Source of the DNA: Aureococcus anophagefferens
Lineage: Eukaryota > Sar > Pelagophyceae > Pelagomonadales > Pelagomonadaceae
Length of the DNA: 64,000 bases
Direction: 5' to 3'
Assembly (NCBI RefSeq): GCF_000186865.1
Contig: NW_008705568.1
Location: 583,513 to 647,512, forward strand
The notes beneath the pieces are model-generated. The model did no database searches. It was not told the DNA's origin and worked only from the letters and a program-made list of their open reading frames with translations. Position numbers and translations under genes: made by a program. This document shows, piece after piece, positions 48,890-55,945 of this stretch (position 1 is its first letter; every line of letters begins with the position of its first letter).

Positions 48890-49696
48890 ATGGTCCTGAG
48901 CGCATCCACAAAAACGACGGCGACGATCCGCTGGTCCCAGCGCGACATCGACGTCGTCGCCGAGCGCCTCGCCTCGGCCAAGCGCTGCGTCGTCCTCACC
49001 GGCGCCGGCGTCTCCAAGGCCTCGGGCATCCCGACGTACCGCGACGCGCTCGGCGGCGGCGACGGCCTCTGGGCCGACGCGGGCGTGCTTCTTTTCGGCA
49101 CGCCGCTCGGCTTCCTCTTCTCGCCGCGCGAGGCGTGGCGCCACTACTGCGAGCGCCTGCTCCTGCCGATCGCGCGGGCGACGCCGAACGAAGCGCACGA
49201 CGCCCTCGCGGCGCTCGAGCGGTCGCTCGACGACGTTCGAATCGTCACGCAGAACGTCGACGGCCTGCACCAGCGCGCGGGCAGCGCGGACGTCGTCGAG
49301 CTCCACGGTTCCGTCGCGACGCACCGCCACGGCTGGCTGGGCACGCCCGTGGCGCTCGCCGGGCCGCCGGATCCGCTCCGGCCGCCCGCGCTCTTCGCGC
49401 GGCCGAACGTGGTCCTCTTTTTCGAGTCCATTCCGCTCGTGACCTGGCTCGAGGCCGAGGACCTCGTCGAGGCGCTCGAGGAGGGCGACGTGCTCCTCGT
49501 CGTCGGCACGTCGTGCGCCGTCGCGCCGGCGAACACGCTCCCGCGGGCGGCCTACGTGCGCGGGGCGACCATCGTCGAGGTCAACCCCCGGCCCGCCCTC
49601 GGGCACCTCGACGCCCTCCCCCTCGCGGGCGACGCGGGCCCGATCCTCGCGCGCGTCGTCGAGGCGACTCGCGCGCTTAGGAAGCGGCCGCGCTAG
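48890..49696 (+). CDS. Sirtuin (SIR2-type NAD-dependent deacylase) lacking the zinc-binding cysteines
   Basis: A 268-aa protein. The NAD-binding motifs are all present: VVLTGAGVSKASGIPTYRDA, IVTQNVDGLHQRAGS, the catalytic His in VVELHGS, LLVVGTSCAVAPAN, and ATIVEVNPRPAL. In ordinary sirtuins the catalytic His is followed by two Cys-x2-Cys pairs that bind zinc. Here the segment after ELHGS is SVATHRHGWLGTPVALAGPP and contains no cysteine before RPNVVLFFESIP, the equivalent of the 'Arg-Pro-x-Val-Val-x-Phe-Gly-Glu' motif. The substrate (acetyl or other acyl) is unknown. Its stop codon TAG overlaps the stop codon of the convergent CCT gene within CTAG. Confidence 0.85.
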   Translation: MVLSASTKTTATIRWSQRDIDVVAERLASAKRCVVLTGAGVSKASGIPTYRDALGGGDGLWADAGVLLFGTPLGFLFSPREAWRHYCERLLLPIARATPNEAHDALAALERSLDDVRIVTQNVDGLHQRAGSADVVELHGSVATHRHGWLGTPVALAGPPDPLRPPALFARPNVVLFFESIPLVTWLEAEDLVEALEEGDVLLVVGTSCAVAPANTLPRAAYVRGATIVEVNPRPALGHLDALPLAGDAGPILARVVEATRALRKRPR

Positions 49697-50289
49697 GTGA
49701 TCGAGATGAGCTCCTTGAGCAGGTCCTCGTCCTCCTTCTTCACGAAGCGCCCCTTGACGCGCATGCGCGTGTCGGCGAAGTTCTTGCGGACGTCGTACTT
49801 GACCTTGCGCGTCCAGACGCGGCGCTCGCGCTTCGCGTGGAACTCCGCGAGCCGGCGCTTCCGCGCCTCGGGCGAGTAGGCGCCGATGAAGTGCGTCTTC
49901 GCCCGGTCGGGCACGTCCTCGTCCATGGCCGACGCCGACGCCGCGCGGTCGAACCAGCGGTCGTCGTCGTGGAGCGCGCGCGACGCCGCGACGCCGCGCG
50001 ACGCCGCGGACGCGCCCGAGCCGTCCATGGCCGCGTCCGGCACGCGCGCGCTCGAGAGGCTACTCAGGAGCTCCGAGGCCTGCTCGGCGTAGGCGTTGCC
50101 CGCGAGGGAGAAGCGCGGCTCGCAGCCGCCGAGGCTCGCGAGGGGGAACCCGGCGTTGCCCGACGCGAGCGCGTCGGGCCATCCCGGCGCGCCCTGGAGC
50201 AGGTCCAGGGACCCCATGTCGCCGGCCTCGTACTTGTCCAGGACCTCGTGCAGCGCGCCCGCGGGGTCGATCTCCATCGCCGCGGCCAT
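49693..50289 (-). CDS. CCT-domain (CONSTANS/TOC1-type) protein
   Basis: A 198-aa protein. The C-terminal part has a CCT motif: YSPEARKRRLAEFHAKRERR, VWTRKVKYDVRKNFADTRMR, VKGRFVKKEDEDLL. In plants CCT proteins (CONSTANS, PRR/TOC1) bind DNA together with NF-Y subunits and act in light and clock control. The N-terminal half is acidic and Ala/Ser-rich with MDEDVPDRAKTHFIGAYSPE leading into the motif; no B-box or receiver domain is visible. It may be a light or clock regulator in this alga, which is inference from the family. The stop codon shares bases with that of the sirtuin gene. Confidence 0.85.
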   Translation of the reverse strand: MAAAMEIDPAGALHEVLDKYEAGDMGSLDLLQGAPGWPDALASGNAGFPLASLGGCEPRFSLAGNAYAEQASELLSSLSSARVPDAAMDGSGASAASRGVAASRALHDDDRWFDRAASASAMDEDVPDRAKTHFIGAYSPEARKRRLAEFHAKRERRVWTRKVKYDVRKNFADTRMRVKGRFVKKEDEDLLKELISIT

Positions 50290-50731
50290 GGGCGGGCAGC
50301 GCGGCCGAACAATCGCGGGAGAAAGCGCGTTCTTCGGCGTCGCGGCCTGCGACGTCTCCCGGGCCTCGGCACGCTCGCGCTGCTGGCTCCCGTGCGTCCG
50401 CGCCAGAGTGGAGGCGCGCCGGGCGACGGACCAACGTTGGGCACGGCCGTCGGTCGGGGCGTCGCGCGACGTTGCGGTGCGGCCACGGGTACGGCGCTTG
50501 CTCCTTGGCTGGTCGGGGACCTCCCAACCTTGGTCGACGCACCCCGAACGAAAAAGAATAAAAAAAGTGAAACCCCCCTCGCGTCCGCGTCGCCCGTGCG
50601 CACGCGCGCAGGCTCACGAGCGCGCGTCGCCGGCGGCCGAGGCCGCGGGCGGCGGTCGGGGCGGCGGGACAGGACGGCTGCCCGGCGCGGAAGTCGCCGG
50701 AACCACCGGCCGCGACGCGCGCGCTCGGGAA
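50290..50731. other. Spacer between the CCT and selenoprotein genes
   Basis: About 440 bp carrying the promoter of the CCT gene and the end of the 3' region of the selenoprotein gene. A T-rich-on-minus, A-rich-on-plus run lies near 50552-50570. No gene is visible. Confidence 0.45.
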
Positions 50732-50795
50732 GGGGCGCCTCCTTATCGGCGCGGCCGCCGGCCACCGCGGCGGTCGCGCGTCATTCCGGCGCCCC
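50732..50795 (-). ncRNA. SECIS-like hairpin in the 3' region of the SH3-Rdx gene
   Basis: Read on the minus strand it starts 10 nt after the stop codon. A perfect 8-bp lower stem (GGGGCGCC / GGCGCCCC) is followed by a small internal loop, then ATGA on the 5' side and GAT on the 3' side where the SECIS UGA/GA quartet would lie. An upper stem of 12 pairs with one A-C mismatch comes next, closed by the 7-nt loop CGGTGGC. The topology and spacing fit a SECIS element. The usual unpaired AA in the apical loop is missing, which weakens the call. Confidence 0.45.
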
Positions 50796-50804
50796 GCGTC
50801 CGCC

Positions 50805-51443
50805 TCACGTCGCGCCCCCGGCGACGGCCTTGGCGTGCTCGCTCATGGACCCGTCCACGACGGAGTTGATGACGACGTCGTCCAACACCTCCTCGATGGC
50901 CTCGACCTCGAAGTCGCGCGCGCCGAGCAGGTCGAAGCGCGCATTCGAGCACTTGCCGTGGCCCACGAGGAAGCTCGTCGACTTGTCCATGAGCACGCCG
51001 TTCTCGACGCACGTCGCGCTGGCGCCTTCGAGCTTGACCTCGAAGCGGCCCGTCAGGCCCGGGTCCGGTTCCGCCACGACGTCGATGTAGTCGCCGAAGC
51101 GGTCCTCGATCTTCCGCGACAGCACGTGCGCGTAGCGCCCGAAGCCCGGGCTCGAGCCTCAGCCGGCTATGCCGCCGCCGCAGTGGCGGATGCGCACCGT
51201 CGCGACGGCGTCGCACTTGATGGTCTTCGCGCTCACCCAGCCCTCCCGGGCGCCGTCGACGACGACCTTCGCCCGCTGCGTGCCCTTGGAGTTCTCCCGC
51301 GTGTCGAGGACGTCGACGGCGGCGCCGGGCGGCAGCGTCGCGAGCTCCTCGCTATCCAATTCGAGGCCCGCGCGCACGATGCAGCCCTTCTTCGCCGTGA
51401 TGACCGCCCGTCGGCGCATGCCCACGCCTTCCTCTCGAGGCAT
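50805..51443 (-). CDS. SH3-like/Rdx (SelW-type) fusion, candidate selenoprotein
   Basis: One frame of 212 residues is open except for TGA at 51159-51161, which I read as selenocysteine. Residues about 10-70 look like a small SH3-type barrel (CIVRAGLELDSEELATLPPG, AAVDVLDTRENSKGTQRAKV, GAREGWVSAKTI). The second half is a Rdx/selenoprotein W-type thioredoxin-like domain: ATVRIRHCGGGIAG, then the TGA, then GSSPGFGRYAHVLSRKIEDR, FGDYIDVVAEPDPGLTGRFE and VKLEGASATCVENG. Sec follows Cys by seven residues, where SelW has Cys-x2-Sec, so the redox motif is atypical. A SECIS-like hairpin lies right after the stop. The gene is divergent from GCN5 with 106 bp between starts. Confidence 0.7.
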
Positions 51444-51549
51444 CGCCGACGCGCCGCCCGGCGGCGGCCCGCGCGCGCGGGCAGCCTTTATAGAGCTGCA
51501 ACTCGACTGCTCGCAAACTTTAGTGAACTTTAACCCACTCGCACTGAGT

Positions 51550-53010
51550 ATGAGCCGGGGTGTGAGCGCCCGCGAGGCCGCCGCCTTGGAGGCGGAGGAG
51601 AAGGGCGAGATCACCTACGAGGTCATCACCAACGACAGCTCCATCGAGGCGCTCGAGCGGCTCTGCACGTTGAAGAACATCTTCGCGGCGCAGCTGCCCA
51701 AGGTGCGCGCGGGCTGCCCCCCCCCGGACCTCTCCGACGGCGCCGCGCGCTCGCAGATGCCGAAGGAGTACATCGTGCGCCTCGTCTTCGACCGGCGCCA
51801 CGAGGCGCTCGTCATCCTGCGCAACGGCACGGACATCCTCGGAGGCATCGCGTACCGCCCGTTCCTCGAGCGCCAGTTCGCGGAGATCGCGTTCTGTGAT
51901 CGCGGCGGCGTCGCGAGGCGCGGCAACGACGCGGCCACCGCTTCCGTAGGCGCGATCACGGCGAGCGAGCAGGTGCGCGGCTTCGGGACGCGCCTCATGA
52001 ACCACCTGAAGAACCGCGCCGTCGAGCGCGGCATCCTCTACTTCCTGACGTACGCGGACAACCACGCGATCGGCTACTTCCAGAAGCAGGGCTTCGACAA
52101 GACCATCTCCATGCCCAAGGCCCACTACCTGGGCTACATCAAGGACTACGACGGCGGCACGCTCATGGAGTGCTACGTGCACCCCAGGGCAGGACAAGAG
52201 AGCGAAATTCCAAACTTCAAAGCCTCATATCTCGGCCGTTTTCCACTCGTTTTGGCTGATTTTTGGACGGGCGATCATCTCTTGGAACGGTCTCGAAGCG
52301 TGGATGCTTTTTCCGGAACTCGCGCGCGCGGAACACTCACGTTGAAGCGACGTTGAATCTCTCTTGTCCTGCCCAGGTGCACCCGACGATCGACTACCTC
52401 CGCGTCCGCGAGATGCTCGCGGAGCAGCGCGCGTGGGTCATCGACCAGCTCGAGAAGCGCTACGAGGCGTCGCCCGTCTACCGGCTGCCCGGGCCCGTCG
52501 ACGCGACGAAGCCGCTCCTCGACCAGATCCCCGGTGCGTCGCCCTTTCCTTTTCGCGATCGCCGCGACGCGCGGCGCCTTCCTAGGCCTCAGGGAGCTCG
52601 GCTACACGGAGGAGATGCTCCAGCGCTTCGCCCAGCCCGAGGACAAGGACGAGGCGCGGTCGCGCGCGGACGCGCAGGACATGCGCGCGCTCCTCGAGTC
52701 CGCGAAGGCGCACGAGGCCGCGTGGCCCTTCCTCGAGCCCGTGGACACCGTCGAGGTCGACGACTACCTCGACAAAATCGCGGACCCCACCGACCTCCGG
52801 ACCATGGAGACGAAGCTCGACGACGGCACCTACGAGCACTTCCGCGAGCTCAAGGCCGACCTCATGCGCATGTTCGACAACTGCCGCGCCTACAACGGCA
52901 CGGGCATCTTCGTCAAGACCGCCGAGGCCCTCGAGAAGCACGTCCGCCACGAGATCATCCGCCTCGACCAGGCGCGCGACGCGCGCGGCGCGCCGAGGAT
53001 CGAGCCCTAA
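51550..53010 (+). CDS. GCN5: GCN5 histone acetyltransferase with bromodomain
   Basis: A 384-aa protein from four exons: 51550-51895, 51950-52176, 52377-52533, 52586-53010. GCN5 acetylates histone H3 in SAGA-type coactivators. The acetyltransferase core reads GGIAYRPFLERQFAEIAFC, joined across a 54-bp intron to AITASEQVRGFGTRLMNHLK, then LYFLTYADNHAIGYFQKQGF and YLGYIKDYDGGTLMEC. A 200-bp introner sits after ECY and joins to VHPTIDYLRVREMLAEQR. A 52-bp intron precedes GLRELGYTEEML. The C-terminus is a bromodomain (WPFLEPVDTVEVDDYLDKIA, LRTMETKLDDGTYEHF, FDNCRAYNGTG) with the conserved Asn for acetyl-lysine. The N-terminal PCAF region is absent. Confidence 0.93.
52185..52376 (+). mobile_element. 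Introner element, family A (copy in GCN5)
   Basis: A 192-bp element, ends CAGGGCAGGACAAGAG and CTCTTGTCCTGCCCAG, with an exact 8-bp duplication GTGCACCC (52177-52184 and 52377-52384). The intron is 52177-52376, GT from the duplication and AG from the element. Confidence 0.95.
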
Positions 53011-53111
53011 GCAGGGAAGCACCGACGTCAAGTCCTGATTCTTGCACCGGACTTGCATCGGTGTCCGACGCGCTGCCCGATGAGCTAGGGCTGCGAGGCT
53101 GCCTGCGAAAG

Positions 53112-55698
53112 ATGCCGACGCCGCGGCGCCTCGAGGCGGACCTGGAGGCTGCGCAGCAATGCGAGGAGGCGCCGACGCCCAGGAGGCTCGCGGCGGACCT
53201 GGACGCTGCCGCGCAGAACGCCGCCCCGCCGCCGAAGGAGCTGCGCCCGGAGACGCGCGCCTTCCTCGAGCGCGTGCGGGCCTTTTTGGAGCAGAAGCGC
53301 GCGTCCGAGGAGCTCTACGAGTCCCTGCGCGCGCGCGAGCACATCGCCGCGCCGCAGCTCGAGTCGCTGGAGGCGCCCGACGCCGAGCCGCAGACCCAGA
53401 GCGCGACGACGCTCGACGAGCTCTACGAGCTCTCGGCGGCGGCCGCCGACGGCTTCGCGGAGAAGCTCCGCGGCGTCGCCGAGGCCGTCGCGACGGCGAC
53501 GCAGCAGCTCGGCACGACGTCCACCGTCGCGCCGCTGAAGAAGCGAGAACGGTGCCGGGAAAAGATGCACAAGGAGTACGCGACCGAGAAGTACCCCGCG
53601 TCGAGGCTCAAAGACGTGCTCCGCGCGTCGGTCTACGTCGAGAGCCTCCACGGCGCCGTCGTCGCCGCGGACCGCATCCGGGAGGCCTTCGCCGTCGTCC
53701 GGCTCAAGAACCGCTTCGCGCGCCCGACGTTCTGCGGCTTCCGCGATTTGCTGGTCAACGTCGCGCTGCCCGTCGGCGCCGGCCGCGTCATCGCGGAGAT
53801 CCAGGTCCACGTGGCCGCGCTCAAGGCCCTCGCCGTCGGGGCCGGGTCCCACGGCCACTACGCCTTCTTCCGCGTTTACTTCTCGGGCAACGAGGCGGCG
53901 AGCGTCGCGAAGCGCATGGCGCTCCTGGAGGCGTGGGCGGGGAACGGCGTCGACGCGGCCGCGGTGCGGGCGCTCTGCGCGGACGCGCGGGCCCACGAGG
54001 GCGAGCTCCGGGCCATGGGCGAGCTCCTGCGGGGTTTAGGCGAGTGCGACCTCGCGCACGCGGCGGCGCTCGCTGTCGCGGAGGGCCGGAGCTTGAAGCG
54101 CTGCGACGCGCGCGGCGAGGCCTTCGACGCCTACGCGCGGGCCCACTTCCTCCTCGACGTCGCGGAGCTCGACGTCGCGCGGGGCGCCTACGGCGACGCG
54201 AGGGCGCGCTACGCCGCCGTCGTCAAGGCCCTCGAGCGCGAGCCCGACGCGTCCGACGCCGCGGCCGGCGCGCGCGCGGCCGCGGCGAGCGGCACCGTCG
54301 GCGTCGCGCGGCTCACGGGCGACCACCTCGAGGCCGTGCGCCTCGCGCGGGGCCTCGCGAAGGAGGCCGGACGGCGCGAGGCGACGGAGCCGACGGTCGC
54401 CGCGCAGGCCCGGAACACGCTCGCCGCCGCGCTCTGCGCTTTGGCCGACGACGAGTCCAAGCACGCGGGCGCGCGCGCCGACGACGCGAGCGACGCGAGG
54501 AAGCGCAAGGCGGCGCTGCGGGCCAAGGCGCGGACGCGCTACGCCGAGGCCGTCGACCTGCTCCGGAGCGCGCTCGCGCTCTACGGCGACGACGACGCCT
54601 ACGAGGACAAGCGGTCGGCCGTGCGGACGAACCTGGCCGCGGCACTCCAGGCCCACGGCGACCCTACGTCGCTGCGGGAGGCGCGCGCGCTCGGCCTCGC
54701 GGCCCTCGAGGAGCGGACGCGGACGTCGGGGGCCGAATGCCTCGAGCTCGCGGCGATCCACAACAACCTCGGGGCCATCTGCGGCAGCCTGGAGGCGTGG
54801 GACGACGCCATGACGCACGTGACGACGTCGCTGGACCTCACGGAGAAGCTTCTGGGGAAGCACCACCCGGCCGTCGCGCGGCGCGCGGGGAACCTGGGGT
54901 TGATCCTCCAGCGCGCGGGCCACCTCGACGACGCGCGGGCCTGCTTCCGGCAGAGCGTCGCCGTCGCGGAGATGCACGGCGACGCCTACGCGGCGACGGC
55001 GCGCGCGAATCTGGACCTCGCGGAGCGCGAGGCGCGCGGCGCGGTCAAGGTCAACCGGCGGCGCGAGCGCGCAAGGGCCGGCGCGCTCGCGCGCGGCGAC
55101 GTCGAGGTCGGCCTCGTCGAGTGCGTCGAGGCCATCGAGTTCGAGGCCGCGGCGCGGCCGAGCGACGGCGCGGCGCTCGTCGCGCGGCTGAACCGGAACA
55201 TGTGCTACCTCTTCAAGAAGGAGGTGCGCACGCGCCTCGACGACGACCACTGCGTCGCCTTCGGCGTCCTGCATCCGTGACGATTTTCGAGAGATTTTGA
55301 CCGGGAAAACGATGAAGAATCGTTACCGACGCATGTCGTAGGTCGCCTTCGGCCTCTACAACGACGACGTGGGGGAGGTCGATTTTACGATGGACTTCTC
55401 GCAGGGCACGCACGGCGCCTGGCTCCACGGCGACGACACGCACGCGATGATCGCGAGCCGCCGCGTCGCGCCCAAGGAGGCGGCGGTCGTCGCGGTGCTG
55501 AAGCTCGAGGCGACCTACGGCCTCCAGTTCAAGCTCGCCCTCGGCCGCGCGGGCGTCGCGGCGCCCCGCGCGCCGCGGCGGTCCCAGCACCGGCGGCGGC
55601 CCGCGCCGCGTTCTTCGGGCTCGACGATCTCCTCGAAATCGACGAAGGCGACCCTCGGCCCGTCGGACGTCGCGGCGATGTACGCGGGGCTGGAATAA
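53112..55698 (+). CDS. RelA/SpoT-like domain fused to tetratricopeptide repeats
   Basis: An 832-aa protein from exons 53112-55253 and 55342-55698. The N-terminus has a duplicated unit (PTPRRLEADLEAAQ, PTPRRLAADLDAAAQ) and a helical region. Residues about 150-260 resemble the fold in the LRR/SPRY protein of this window: KMHKEYATEKYPASRLKDVL, AFAVVRLKNRFARPTFCGFR with DLLVNV, and IAEIQVHVAALKAL. This recalls RelA/SpoT synthetase motifs with altered active-site residues. Residues about 300-630 are TPR units of kinesin-light-chain type (RTNLAAALQAHGDPTSLREA, AIHNNLGAICGSLEAWDDAM, RRAGNLGLILQRAGHLDDAR). The last exon holds a further domain of unknown type. Start at 53112 follows the GCN5 stop by 101 bp. 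Enzymatic activity is doubtful. Confidence 0.65.
55254..55341. mobile_element. Candidate small introner-like intron with 12-bp flanking repeat
   Basis: An 88-bp GT-AG intron in phase 0. The 12-bp sequence GTCGCCTTCGGC occurs at its start (55254-55265) and again at the start of the next exon (55342-55353), as a target duplication would. The insert between them has imperfect inverted ends (GCATCCGTGACGATT against GCGTCGGTAACGATT). No similarity to families A or B. Only one copy is seen in the window. Confidence 0.5.
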
Positions 55699-55945
55699 AT
55701 AGTGTGTTACTGTGATGGTCGGGATGTGCGGTGGCATCGTTCGTCGTCGCGCGGGCCCAGACCGGAGGATGCCGATCCGGAGCCGCGGGCGCGGGGTCTT
55801 TGAAAGGGGGGAAAAAAAGACAAACAAAAGAGGGGAATTGGTGGCTTCTCGAGGAGGAAGCAAAAAAGCAGACTCGTGTTGGCTCGATTCTGACGAAGAA
55901 CGGTGCCACGGTGGCAGAAGAAGACTTGACTTGGAGCGCGGCCGC

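Noticed and set aside
53020..53095. A tRNA-like stretch on the minus strand (a D-arm-like GCTCATCGGGCAGCGC)
   Set aside because: The anticodon arm and T-arm do not fold properly (a 13-nt loop replaces the 7-nt T-loop), so it is not a functional tRNA.
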